Shown: positions 1-8,880 of the stretch, one piece after another | How the letters are laid out: the number at the start of each line of letters is the position of its first letter | Position numbering within the stretch: position 1 is the stretch's first letter | NCBI RefSeq assembly: GCF_023101665.1 | Contig: NZ_CP082161.1 | Location: 3,100,001-3,164,000, forward strand | DNA from: Bradyrhizobium sp. 195 | GTDB lineage: Bacteria; Pseudomonadota; Alphaproteobacteria; Rhizobiales; Xanthobacteraceae | Reading direction: 5' to 3' | DNA length: 64,000 bases | The notes under the pieces: model-generated | Told to the model about the DNA's origin: nothing | The model's database searches: none | The model's input: the letters and a program-made list of their open reading frames with translations, nothing else | Translations under genes and position numbers: made by a program

Positions 1-28
1 CCGCGCGGTCGAATGCAACATCGGTCAT
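1..28 (-). CDS. 5' end of a gene running off the left edge
   Basis: An ATG on the minus strand at 28 opens a frame reading MTDVAFDRA before the window ends. An AAGGGG ribosome-binding-like sequence lies about nine bases upstream. Only nine codons are visible, so no function can be assigned. The stretch from 29 to 126 between this start and the stop of the UdgX gene would be its leader and promoter; nothing else is recognisable there. Confidence 0.35.
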
Positions 29-126
29 GTCTGGACGCCCCTTAACTTTAAAGTAAGGGTATTGTCCGCGATGGATTTGAAGGCCGGATGACAACCGCCG
101 CGTGAAAACCGTTTTCCCGCCAGTAT

Positions 127-1569
127 TCAGGCGGCGCGTGCGGACTTCTTCTGCAATGACGCAGCGATCTTCAAATCTTCGACAAAGCGCTGATATTCCA
201 GCACCTTCGCCTCCGGATCGGGCAGCCGCAGCAAGTAGGAGGGGTGCACCGTCACCAAAGCCTTGCGCCCGTCGGGAAGCTCTATGAGGCGGCCGCGGGT
301 CTTGCCGATCGGGGTGATCTTGCCGAACACGCTTTGCGCCGCGGTGGCACCCATCGCCACGATCAGATCGGGCTGAATTGCCGAAACTTCCCGCTCATAC
401 CATTGCCGGCAGGCCCGGATCTCCGGCGTATTCGGCTTCTGGTGCAGGCGAATTTTTCCGCGCGGCACGAATTTGAAGTGTTTGACCGCGTTGGTGACAT
501 AGACCTTCTTGCGGTCGACACCTGCCTCCTCCAGCGCACGGTCGAGCATCTGGCCGGCCGGGCCGACGAAGGGATGGCCGGCAAGGTCCTCCTTGTCGCC
601 GGGCTGCTCGCCGACCAGCATGATGTTGGCCGATTTCGGGCCTTCGCCGAACACGGTCTGGGTCGCGTCCTTGTAGAGATGGCAGGCGCGGCAATGCGCA
701 GCTTCCTCGCGAAGCGTTTCGAGATTGTCGGCAGTAAGCTTGCGTTTCATTGGAGCCTCCGGCCGCCTCTGAGGCTTGTGCGGATCGGTTGCGGCATTGG
801 CGATCATGGCGCCGGTCATGCGCTCGGCGTCCTCGATCAGAGGCTTAATGATCGAAGCCTCGGGCAGGTTCCTCCAGTATTTCTTTGGCATCTCGGCCTG
901 CATCGCCTTCACCTTGAGCCGGGCCGGATTGAAGATGCTGGCGTAGTAACGCCGCCAGGTTTCCTCGAGCCGATCTTCGCCCGGCGCTTCGCTTTTGCTG
1001 ACACCTGAGGTGAACGTGAGCGCATGGCCGTCCCAATGCGCGCACAAATCGGGCGTCAGGATCGACCAGGGCATGTCGGCAAAGCGCCTGGCGAAGAACG
1101 GCGCGGCGAGCTCGACGATGTGATGCTCCGGCTCGAACCAGGCGACGTAATGCGCCTCGCGTTCCCGGCCGATCTCGCGGAAGCGCACGAAGGCATGCAT
1201 CTTGTGCTCGTCGCGATAGACCGCTTTCGCCATGGCCGTGACCTGCGCGACATCAGGGTCGGTCGCGACCTCGATGAGATCGTGATTGTCCTTCAGCCGC
1301 CAGAGCAGGCGATAGAGGATCGCAAAGCGCTGGCGGTCGCGGTGCAGGATTGCGGCCTGGGCGAGTTCGACGAATTTTGCGGATACGCTGAAGGTGCCGT
1401 CGTTCACCTCGAGGATCGGAGACGGCGCGGGCGGCGCGAACAACTCGGCTTCGCCACCCTGCACGGCCCAGATGACATCGGTGGGCTTCACATGATGAAG
1501 CACGAGTGTCCGCGCGGCATTGCGCCAGCCGTCGAAATCGGTTTCGGTGTCGAGGGTGACGTACTGCAT
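127..1569 (-). CDS. DUF4130 / UdgX-type uracil-DNA glycosylase fusion
   Basis: This 480-residue protein has two parts. Residues 1 to about 250 look like the DUF4130 (TIGR03915) DNA-metabolism domain. Residues from about 285 on are a uracil-DNA glycosylase of the UdgX branch: a C-x2-C pair near 293-296, the motif GEQPGDKED near 319, a basic loop RGKIRLHQKPN near 367, and HPSYLL near 438. Characterised UdgX enzymes bind uracil in DNA and become covalently attached to the abasic site through the histidine of that loop; the histidine is present here. The start overlaps the stop of the upstream radical SAM gene by one base (TGATG), so the two genes are translationally coupled. A LexA box upstream suggests SOS control. 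Cytoplasmic. The exact reaction of the DUF4130 part is unknown. Confidence 0.85.
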   Translation of the reverse strand: MQYVTLDTETDFDGWRNAARTLVLHHVKPTDVIWAVQGGEAELFAPPAPSPILEVNDGTFSVSAKFVELAQAAILHRDRQRFAILYRLLWRLKDNHDLIEVATDPDVAQVTAMAKAVYRDEHKMHAFVRFREIGREREAHYVAWFEPEHHIVELAAPFFARRFADMPWSILTPDLCAHWDGHALTFTSGVSKSEAPGEDRLEETWRRYYASIFNPARLKVKAMQAEMPKKYWRNLPEASIIKPLIEDAERMTGAMIANAATDPHKPQRRPEAPMKRKLTADNLETLREEAAHCRACHLYKDATQTVFGEGPKSANIMLVGEQPGDKEDLAGHPFVGPAGQMLDRALEEAGVDRKKVYVTNAVKHFKFVPRGKIRLHQKPNTPEIRACRQWYEREVSAIQPDLIVAMGATAAQSVFGKITPIGKTRGRLIELPDGRKALVTVHPSYLLRLPDPEAKVLEYQRFVEDLKIAASLQKKSARAA

Positions 1570-2804
1570 CAGAAGCCAAACCCCAGTTGCGTTGCCTTCG
1601 GCTTGAACCGCTCGACCAGCCGCGCTTCGTCGAGACGATGCGGTGAGGGGCGGTGATCGCTGAGGACGATGAACGGCAGCGCCTTGTTGCGGGGGACGTG
1701 CAGCCGTGCGAGATCGGTGAGGCGGATCGTGGTGGTGCGGCGTGTCGCGATGATGCGTTCAACCGTCCTGGTGCCGAAGCCCGGCACGCGCAGAAGCTCC
1801 TCGCGGCTGGCGCGGTTGACGTCGAGCGGGAAGCGGTCGCGATGACGCAGCGCCCAGGCCAGCTTGGGATCGATGTCGAGCGGCAGCATGGCGCTGTCGT
1901 CGACGATCTCCGCAACGTCGAAGCCGTAGAACCGCATCAGCCAGTCGGCCTGGTAGAGCCGATGCTCGCGCAGCAAGGGCGGCTGTACCAGAGGCAAAGC
2001 GCGGCTCGCGTCAGGGATCGGGCTGAAGGCGGAATAGTAGACGCGCCGGAGCCGGTAGGCGCCGTAGAGATTGGCGCTGGTGTGGAGAATGGTATGGTCG
2101 GAGGCCGCGTCGGCGCCGACGATCATCTGTGTGCTTTGTCCGGCGGGTGCGAAGCGTTGCCGCTTTACTTTCGTTTTCGCGTTGCGGTCTTCCTCGGCTT
2201 CGTCGAGCTTCAGCCGCAACCGGCCCATGGTGCGGCGGATCGCACGCACGTCCTTTTCCGGCGCGAATTGCTGCAGGCTGGTTTCCTCGGGCATCTCGAT
2301 GTTGATGGAGAGACGATCGGCATATTTGCCGGCTTCCGCGATCAGTGTGTCGTCAGCCTCGGGAATGGTCTTCAGATGAATGTAGCCGCGGAAGTGATGC
2401 TCCTCGCGCAATTTGCGCGCGACGCTGACCACCTGCTCCATGGTGTAGTCGGGGCTGCGGATGATGCCGGAGGAGAGGAACAGCCCTTCGATGTAATTGC
2501 GACGGTAGAAGTCGAGCGTCAGCTTGACCAGTTCGTCGATGGTGAAGCGGGCGCGCGCCACGTTCGAGGAGGCGCGGTTGACGCAATAGAGGCAATCGTA
2601 ATTGCAGGCGTTGGTCAGCAGCACCTTGAGCAGGGAGATGCAGCGTCCGTCGGGCGCGTAGGAATGACAAATTCCCATGCCGGGCGCGGTCGAGCCCATG
2701 CCCTTGCCGTCGCTGGAATCCCGCTTTTCCGTGCCGCTGGAGGCGCAGGACGCGTCGTACTTGGCGGCGTCCGCGAGAATTTCCAGCTTGCGTTGTACGT
2801 CCAT
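1569..2804 (-). CDS. Putative DNA modification/repair radical SAM protein
   Basis: A 411-residue protein of the TIGR03916 type. A radical SAM cluster motif C-x3-C-x2-C (ACNYDCLYC) lies near residue 75, and a C-terminal helix-hairpin-helix (VNRASREELLRVPGFGTRT) near 315-345 is a DNA-binding fold. The family is usually a partner of DUF4130/UdgX proteins and its substrate has not been established. The ATG at 2804 is chosen because the conserved protein begins MDVQRKLEIL and an AAGGGA ribosome-binding site precedes it; the frame stays open further upstream through the LexA box, which argues against the longer start. It shares a divergent promoter region with imuA. I infer a role in damage processing during the SOS response. 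Confidence 0.85.
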   Translation of the reverse strand: MDVQRKLEILADAAKYDASCASSGTEKRDSSDGKGMGSTAPGMGICHSYAPDGRCISLLKVLLTNACNYDCLYCVNRASSNVARARFTIDELVKLTLDFYRRNYIEGLFLSSGIIRSPDYTMEQVVSVARKLREEHHFRGYIHLKTIPEADDTLIAEAGKYADRLSINIEMPEETSLQQFAPEKDVRAIRRTMGRLRLKLDEAEEDRNAKTKVKRQRFAPAGQSTQMIVGADAASDHTILHTSANLYGAYRLRRVYYSAFSPIPDASRALPLVQPPLLREHRLYQADWLMRFYGFDVAEIVDDSAMLPLDIDPKLAWALRHRDRFPLDVNRASREELLRVPGFGTRTVERIIATRRTTTIRLTDLARLHVPRNKALPFIVLSDHRPSPHRLDEARLVERFKPKATQLGFGF

Positions 2805-2886
2805 GTTGGAATCCCTTTGATTCAACTCATGAATCCCTAGGCGCGCCAATTTGATTGACTCTTCTGGCGCCGTTAGCTTTATATTA

Positions 2887-2901
2887 GAACATATCATGAA
2901 C
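2887..2901. promoter_or_regulatory. LexA (SOS) box, GAAC-N7-GAAC
   Basis: The sequence GAAC, seven bases, GAAC is the reverse complement of the alphaproteobacterial LexA operator GTTC-N7-GTTC. It lies 83 bases upstream of the radical SAM start and 65 bases upstream of imuA. Both halves match the consensus exactly. One box between divergent genes could repress both directions. Confidence 0.85.
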
Positions 2902-2965
2902 AAATGAGCCAGCCGCTGGTTCTTCTTTTGAAGACCACGGCCCCAATTTCTGAGGAGCGGCGAGC

Positions 2966-3754
2966 ATGAGCGGCGCACGTAGCAGCGCGCTTGCGATCCT
3001 GCGCGGCCAGATCGAGCGCATCGAGACGGCGGAGGTCGTGCATCAGTATGATCGCGTCGCACTCGGCCACGGCGAGGTCGACACCGCCCTGAAGGGCGGG
3101 CTCGCGCGCGCGGCGATCCACGAGGTGTTTTGCGAGGGGCGGCAGGGGACGGCCGCAACGGGGTTTGTCATGGGGCTTGCGAGCCGCGTGACGGCACGCA
3201 AGCCGCTGCTGTGGGTGCGGCAGGATTTCTCGGAAGTGGAGACGGGCGCGCTGTCGATGAGCGGGCTCGCCGAGCTCGGCCTCGATCCGCGCCGCGTGGT
3301 GATGGTGCGCGCGGCCGACGTGGAGAGCGCGCTGCGCACCTCGGCCGACGCGCTTGCTTGCGATGCATTGGGCGCCGTCGTCCTCGAGCTCTGGGGCGAG
3401 ACCAGGCAGTTCGATCTCGTGGCGAGCCGCAAGCTGACGCTGGCCGCGCAAGGCTCCGGCGTCACCGGCCTGATGCTGCGCATGGCCGCGCAGCCTTTGC
3501 CGTCGACCGCGGAGACGCGATGGATGCTGCGCGCGGCGCATTCGCCGCCAAGCCCGGGGTGGAGCATCTGGGGCGCGCCGCGCTTCGATGCCGAGCTGTT
3601 GCGCAATCGTCATGGCCCGTGCGGCCGGTGGATCATGGAATGGAAATGTGATGAGTGCCAGTTCAGTGAGCCGTCGACGTATTCTCAGCCTGTGGCTGCC
3701 GCGCCTGCCTATCGACCGGATCCAGCGGTTCCTTGGCAGCGCCGGACTGGGTAA
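2966..3754 (+). CDS. imuA: ImuA, SOS mutagenesis cassette protein
   Basis: ImuA is a RecA/SulA-like protein that works with ImuB and DnaE2 in DNA-damage-induced mutagenesis. This 262-residue copy carries the features IHEVFCEG near residue 51, KPLLWVRQD near 76 and the LxxWGETRQFDL segment near 140. A GGAG ribosome-binding site precedes the ATG. Its last 35 codons overlap the start of imuB in another frame. It is the first gene behind the LexA box and very likely damage-inducible. Cytoplasmic. Confidence 0.9.
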   Translation: MSGARSSALAILRGQIERIETAEVVHQYDRVALGHGEVDTALKGGLARAAIHEVFCEGRQGTAATGFVMGLASRVTARKPLLWVRQDFSEVETGALSMSGLAELGLDPRRVVMVRAADVESALRTSADALACDALGAVVLELWGETRQFDLVASRKLTLAAQGSGVTGLMLRMAAQPLPSTAETRWMLRAAHSPPSPGWSIWGAPRFDAELLRNRHGPCGRWIMEWKCDECQFSEPSTYSQPVAAAPAYRPDPAVPWQRRTG

Positions 3755-5243
3755 ATCCACTCATCCGAGCATCGTCGTCATCAAGGACAACAATGCGCTG
3801 GTGATCCATGCGTTGGACGAGGCCGCCGAGCGCCTCGGCCTGTACATCGGCCAGCCTCTGGCCAATGCGCGGGCGATGTGTCCGGATCTAAAAGTGTTCG
3901 ATGCCGATACCGTCGCCGATGCGAAGACGCTCAGCGATATCGCCGATTGGTGCGACCGCTTCACGCCGCTGGTGGCGCTCGATCCGCCGCACGGGTTGTT
4001 CCTCGATATCACCGGCTGCGCACATCTGTTCGGCGGCGAGGCTGCGCTGCTAACGACGCTGGTTCGTGCGCTTGCCCGCCAGGGCTTTGCCGTCGGCGCG
4101 GCGATCGCCGGCACGTCGGTCTGTGCGCGTACGCTGACGCGGCAGGCATCTAGCAGCATCGTCCCCGATGGCGGAGAGGCGGCGGCGATCGACCGGTTTC
4201 CGGTGTCTGCGCTCGGCGCGGGCGAGGCCATCACCACCGGCCTGCGCCGCGCCGGCCTGAAGACCATCGGGGACGTCGCCGCGCGCTCGCCGGGCGAAAT
4301 CACGGCGCGGTTCGGCGCGCGGTTCTCCACACTGCTCGCCCATGCGCTGGGGCAGGGCGATGCCCCGATCAATCCGCGCAAGCCGCTGCCCGATTACATT
4401 GTGGAGAAGCGCTTTGCCGAGCCGATCGCAACCGACACCACGATCGCGATGACGCTGTCGCGGCTCGCCGACACGTTGATCGCCTCCATGGAGAAACAAG
4501 GCAAGGGCGCGCGCCGGCTCGAGGCGGCGTTCTTCCGTACCGACGGCGTGGTGCGCACGATCATGGTCGAGACCGGTCGTCCGGTGACGCGAAGCGCGGT
4601 GATCGACCGCCTGTTCCGCGAGCGCCTCGATGCGCTCGCAGATCCCCTCGATCCCGGCTTCGGCTTCGATATGGTGCGGCTGTCGGCGAGCCGCACCGAG
4701 ATCGTGGTGCAGGAGCAGCGCGATCTCGACGCCCATGTCCACGACAATGACGAGCTTGCCGCGTTGATCGATCGCATCGCCGCCCGTATCGGCGGAAAGC
4801 GCGTCGTCGTGCACCTGCCGCAGGATACCCATATCCCCGAATGTGCGGCGATGGCCGCGCCGGCGCAGCATCATCTCGCTGCCGCCATGCAGGCCGAATG
4901 GCCCGCACGTGTCGAGAGCGAGCCGCCGCTGCGTCCCTTGCGGCTGTTCGACAAGCCGGAGCCGATCAAGGTGCCGTTCGCGAGCGTGCCCGACGGGCCG
5001 CCGCATCAATTCACCTGGCGCCGCGCGTTGCATGCGGTGGTGCGGGTGGAAGGGCCCGAGCGCATCGCAATGGAATGGTGGCGGCAGGACGGCAAGCAGC
5101 TGACCAGGGATTATTTCCGCATCGAGGATGCCGAAGGCCTGCGCTTCTGGATTTTTCGCGACGGTCTTTACGAGGGGGAGTGCTTCGATGCCGAGGGCAA
5201 GCCCACCCCTCCGGGCTGGTATGTGCACGGTCTCTTCGCATGA
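3651..5243 (+). CDS. imuB: ImuB, Y-family polymerase-like mutasome protein
   Basis: ImuB is an inactive relative of DinB-type polymerases that bridges DnaE2 to the sliding clamp. The 530-residue protein opens with RRILSLWLPRLP, has the palm-like LFLDITGCAHLFGGE segment near residue 120, and has a PLRLF stretch near 427 that may be the clamp-binding motif. I chose the ATG at 3651 because the conserved core starts only nine residues later; this makes an overlap of 104 bases with imuA. Its stop overlaps the dnaE2 start (ATGA). Confidence 0.9.
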   Translation: MSASSVSRRRILSLWLPRLPIDRIQRFLGSAGLGKSTHPSIVVIKDNNALVIHALDEAAERLGLYIGQPLANARAMCPDLKVFDADTVADAKTLSDIADWCDRFTPLVALDPPHGLFLDITGCAHLFGGEAALLTTLVRALARQGFAVGAAIAGTSVCARTLTRQASSSIVPDGGEAAAIDRFPVSALGAGEAITTGLRRAGLKTIGDVAARSPGEITARFGARFSTLLAHALGQGDAPINPRKPLPDYIVEKRFAEPIATDTTIAMTLSRLADTLIASMEKQGKGARRLEAAFFRTDGVVRTIMVETGRPVTRSAVIDRLFRERLDALADPLDPGFGFDMVRLSASRTEIVVQEQRDLDAHVHDNDELAALIDRIAARIGGKRVVVHLPQDTHIPECAAMAAPAQHHLAAAMQAEWPARVESEPPLRPLRLFDKPEPIKVPFASVPDGPPHQFTWRRALHAVVRVEGPERIAMEWWRQDGKQLTRDYFRIEDAEGLRFWIFRDGLYEGECFDAEGKPTPPGWYVHGLFA

Positions 5244-8200
5244 ACACATCAGCTTATGCCGAGATCGGCATCACCACCAACTTCTCTTTCCTGCGCGGCG
5301 GTTCGGATCCACGCGCCTATGTGCATCAGGCGAGCAAGCTCGGCCTTCCCGCGATCGGCATCGCCGATCACAACACGCTGGCCGGCGTGGTGCGGGCCTG
5401 GAATGAGCTCGACAATGACGAGGTGGTGCACAAGCCGAAGCTCCTGATCGGCGCACGCATCGTCTTCGTCGACGGCACCCCCGACATTTTCGTCTATCCG
5501 CGCGACCGTGCGGCCTATGGCCGGCTCTGTCAGCTCCTCACCCGGGGCAAGCGCGGCGACGACATCACGCGCATCGAGAAGGGTGAGTGCCGTCTCACCT
5601 TCGCCGATCTTCTGGAGTTTTCCGAAGGCCAGCTCCTGGTCCTGACGCTGCCGCATCGCTTCGAGCCGGCGCAGGCCCTGGATGTCCTTGCCAAGCTGAA
5701 GGCGAGCCGCGCCGAGGGCGTGTGGCTGGCGGCGAGCCTGATCTATCGCGGTGATGACCGGCGCCGCCTGGCGGGGCTCGATGATCTCGCGGCAAAGGCA
5801 AAAGTGCCGCTGCTCGCGACCAACGAGGTGCTTTATCATCATCCCGCGCGCCGTCCGCTTCAGGACGTGCTGACCTGTATCCGGGAAAAGACCACGATCG
5901 AGGCGGTCGGACGGAAGCTGGTATCCAATGCCGAACGGTTCTTGAAGACGCCGCGGGAGATGGCCCGGCTGTTCCGCGATTTCCCTGAAGCGATCGCGGA
6001 GACCATGCGCTTTGCGGGCAAGATCGACTTCTCGCTCGACCAGCTCAAATACCAATATCCGGACGAGCCGGTGCCGCCGGGAAAGACCGCCCAAGGGCAT
6101 CTGGAGGATTTGACCTGGGCGGGCGTCGACAAGTATTTCGGCGGCGAGATCGACGACAAGCTGCGCGCGACGCTCAAGAAGGAGCTCGCGCTGATCGCCG
6201 AGCTGAAATACGCGCACTATTTCCTCACCGTGCATGACATCGTGCACTATGCGCGCAGCCAGAACATTTTGTGCCAGGGGCGGGGATCGGCGGCGAATTC
6301 GGCCGTGTGCTACGTGCTCGGCATCACCTCGGTCGATCCGACCAAGGTCGATCTGTTGTTCGAGCGCTTCATCTCCAAGGAGCGGCTGGAGCCGCCCGAT
6401 ATCGACGTCGATTTCGAGCATTCGCGGCGCGAGGAGGTGATGCAATATGTCTATCGCCGCTACGGCCGTCACCGCGCCGCGATCATCGCCACCGTCATCC
6501 ATTATCGCCCGCGCAGCGCCATCCGCGACGTCGGCAAGGCGCTGGGCCTGACCGAGGACGTCACCGCCGCGCTCGCCGACACCGTCTGGGGAAGCTGGGG
6601 CAAGGGCCTCAACGACATGCAGGTCAGGCAGGCCGGCCTCGATCCCAACAATCCCATGATCAACCTCGCTGTCGAGCTTGCGACCGAGTTGATCGAATTC
6701 CCCCGCCATCTCTCCCAGCATGTCGGCGGCTATGTGCTGACGCAGGACCGGCTCGACACCTATGTTCCCATTGGCAACGCCGCGATGGACGACCGCACCT
6801 TCATCGAATGGGACAAGGACGACGTCGACGCGCTTCATATGATGAAGGTCGACGTGCTCGCGCTGGGCATGCTGACCTGCATCCGGAAATGTTTTGATCT
6901 GATCGCGGACCACAAGGGCGAGCGTTTCGTGCTGGCGAGCGTTCCTCAGGACGATCCCGAGGTTTACGACATGCTGTGTGCCGGGGAGTCGCTCGGTGTC
7001 TTCCAGGTCGAGAGCCGCGCCCAAATGAACATGCTGCCGCGGCTGAAACCGCGGACCTTCTACGATCTCGTCATCGAAGTCGCGATCGTGCGGCCGGGGC
7101 CGATCCAGGGCGACATGGTGCATCCGTATTTGCGGCGGCGGAATGGTCTGGAGGAGGTTCGTTATCCCTCGCCATCGCCCGAGCATGGCCCTGCAGACGA
7201 ACTCTACAAGGTGCTGCACAAGACGAAAGGCGTACCCCTGTTCCAGGAGCAGGCGATGCGAATTGCCATCGAGGCAGCAAAATTCACCTCCGAGGAAGCC
7301 AACGGCCTGCGCCGCTCGATGGCGACCTTCCGCAATGTCGGCACTATCGGCCAATACGAGGAGAAGCTGATCGGCAACATGGTAGCGCGCGGCTACGATG
7401 CCAACTTCGCCAGGAGCTGCTTCGACCAGATCAAGGGGTTTGGCTCCTACGGCTTTCCGGAGAGCCATGCCGCAAGCTTCGCGCAGCTCGTCTACATCTC
7501 GTCATGGCTGAAGTATCATCACCCCGATGCCTTCTGCTGCGGGCTCCTCAACTCGCAGCCCATGGGCTTTTACGCGCCGGCGCAGATCGTCGGCGATGCC
7601 CGTAAGAACGGCGTCGAGATTCGCGACATCGACGTGTCCTACAGCTTTGCGCAGAACACGCTGGAGAGTACTGAAGGAAAATGCTGCGCCGTCCGCCTGG
7701 GTTTCCGCCAGATCGACGGTTTCCATTGGCTGGATGAAGATGAGGAGCGGCTGAAGCGCTCCCAGCCGTCATTCCGGGGCGCGCGTAGCGCGAGCCCGGA
7801 ATCCATCGGGCCGCATGCGCTTGGCGGAATGGATTCCGGGTTCGACGCTGACGCGTGGCCCCGGAATGACAATGCGGAGAAATCACAAGACTGGGCCGAC
7901 CGCATCGTCGCTGCCCGCAACCGCCGACCCTTCACCTCGCTCGAGGATTTCGCTCGCGATACCGGCCTGCCCAAGCGCGCGCTGATCCTGCTGGCGGATG
8001 CCGACGCGTTTCGCTCGCTCAGTCTCGACCGCCGCGAAGCACTGTGGCAGGTGCGGCGGCTGCCCGACGACGTGCCGCTGCCGCTGTTCGAGACGGCGAC
8101 CGCCCGCGAGCAGCCGGATGAGCATGCAAAGCCGCTGCCGCTGATGCCGCCCGCCGAGCAGGTGGTCGCGGACTACCAGACCATCCGGCTCTCGCTCAAG

Positions 8201-8701
8201 GGCCATCCGATGGAATTTTTACGCGAGATGTTTTCGCGCGAGCGGGTGGTGGCCTGCAAGGCCATCAGCCATGAGAACGAGCGGCGCCGCGTCCGCTGCG
8301 CCGGCGTGGTGCTGGTGCGGCAACGACCGGGCAGCGCCAGCGGCGTCGTATTCATGACGCTGGAGGACGAAACCGGCATCGCCAATGTCGTGGTGTGGCC
8401 CAAGATCATGGAGCAGTACCGTAAGGAGGTGATGGGCGCGCGCCTCATCCTGGTCGAGGGCTATATCCAGAGCAGCCCCGAGAAGGTGACACATCTCATC
8501 GCCCAGCGCATGGTCGACCGCTCACACGATCTGGTCGGATTGGCCAACGATGCCCTGGGCCGCAAGCATCCGGTGCCGGCAGGCGCCACATTGGTCGAGC
8601 CCTTCAACGAAGACCCTCGCGCGCTCGCGGACATGCCAGCGCAGAAACTCCGCCACCCCCGCAACGTCCGCATCCTGCCGCCGTCGCGGGATTTTCATTG
8701 A
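5240..8701 (+). CDS. dnaE2: DnaE2, error-prone DNA polymerase III alpha subunit
   Basis: DnaE2 carries out translesion synthesis during the SOS response with ImuA and ImuB. The 1153-residue protein has an N-terminal PHP domain (GIADHNTLAG near residue 40), the polymerase acidic motif PPDIDVDFEH near 385, and a C-terminal OB fold near 1020. The start overlaps the imuB stop by four bases (ATGA). Residues of about 843-877 are unusual: they are the translation of an inserted palindromic repeat (7768-7870), read in frame with no stop. The flanking sequence RLKRSQ and QDWADRI is normal for the family, so the insert probably sits in a surface loop. Confidence 0.95.
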   Translation: MNTSAYAEIGITTNFSFLRGGSDPRAYVHQASKLGLPAIGIADHNTLAGVVRAWNELDNDEVVHKPKLLIGARIVFVDGTPDIFVYPRDRAAYGRLCQLLTRGKRGDDITRIEKGECRLTFADLLEFSEGQLLVLTLPHRFEPAQALDVLAKLKASRAEGVWLAASLIYRGDDRRRLAGLDDLAAKAKVPLLATNEVLYHHPARRPLQDVLTCIREKTTIEAVGRKLVSNAERFLKTPREMARLFRDFPEAIAETMRFAGKIDFSLDQLKYQYPDEPVPPGKTAQGHLEDLTWAGVDKYFGGEIDDKLRATLKKELALIAELKYAHYFLTVHDIVHYARSQNILCQGRGSAANSAVCYVLGITSVDPTKVDLLFERFISKERLEPPDIDVDFEHSRREEVMQYVYRRYGRHRAAIIATVIHYRPRSAIRDVGKALGLTEDVTAALADTVWGSWGKGLNDMQVRQAGLDPNNPMINLAVELATELIEFPRHLSQHVGGYVLTQDRLDTYVPIGNAAMDDRTFIEWDKDDVDALHMMKVDVLALGMLTCIRKCFDLIADHKGERFVLASVPQDDPEVYDMLCAGESLGVFQVESRAQMNMLPRLKPRTFYDLVIEVAIVRPGPIQGDMVHPYLRRRNGLEEVRYPSPSPEHGPADELYKVLHKTKGVPLFQEQAMRIAIEAAKFTSEEANGLRRSMATFRNVGTIGQYEEKLIGNMVARGYDANFARSCFDQIKGFGSYGFPESHAASFAQLVYISSWLKYHHPDAFCCGLLNSQPMGFYAPAQIVGDARKNGVEIRDIDVSYSFAQNTLESTEGKCCAVRLGFRQIDGFHWLDEDEERLKRSQPSFRGARSASPESIGPHALGGMDSGFDADAWPRNDNAEKSQDWADRIVAARNRRPFTSLEDFARDTGLPKRALILLADADAFRSLSLDRREALWQVRRLPDDVPLPLFETATAREQPDEHAKPLPLMPPAEQVVADYQTIRLSLKGHPMEFLREMFSRERVVACKAISHENERRRVRCAGVVLVRQRPGSASGVVFMTLEDETGIANVVVWPKIMEQYRKEVMGARLILVEGYIQSSPEKVTHLIAQRMVDRSHDLVGLANDALGRKHPVPAGATLVEPFNEDPRALADMPAQKLRHPRNVRILPPSRDFH
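7768..7870. repeat. Palindromic repeat inserted in frame inside dnaE2
   Basis: Outer arms GTCATTCCGGGGC (7768-7780) and GCCCCGGAATGAC (7858-7870) are perfect reverse complements over 13 bases. Inner arms at 7792-7806 and 7829-7843 pair over 15 bases with one mismatch. The whole can fold into a long hairpin. Such elements normally lie between genes; here all codons are open and the reading frame of dnaE2 continues on both sides. Confidence 0.85.
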
Positions 8702-8727
8702 GTGGATTCCCGCCGACAATCTCTCAC

Positions 8728-8857
8728 CGTCACCCTGAGGTGGCCGCTTCTTCAGCGGCCCTCGAAGGGCGACGGCCCCGCTGCATCCGGGCCGCTCATC
8801 CTTCGAGGCTCCTCATGAGACGCTGCGCGTCCCATGCCTCGCACCTCAGGATGACGG
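8728..8857. repeat. Intergenic palindromic repeat, CACCCTGAGG family
   Basis: It begins CGTCACCCTGAGGTGGCC and ends CCTCAGGATGACGG, with internal GGCCGC...GCGGCC and CCTTCGAGG segments. A close copy lies at 44649-44777 and shorter relatives lie at 29426, 29829, 29936 and 35373. It fills the convergent gap between dnaE2 and the SDR gene, where it may also end transcription. Confidence 0.8.
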
Positions 8858-8880
8858 GGTGAGATGCGATTGCGGCCCCC

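Noticed and set aside
5249..7468. Open frame of 739 codons on the strand opposite dnaE2
   Set aside because: It mirrors a fully conserved polymerase; long antisense frames are common in GC-rich coding DNA and no domain is recognisable.
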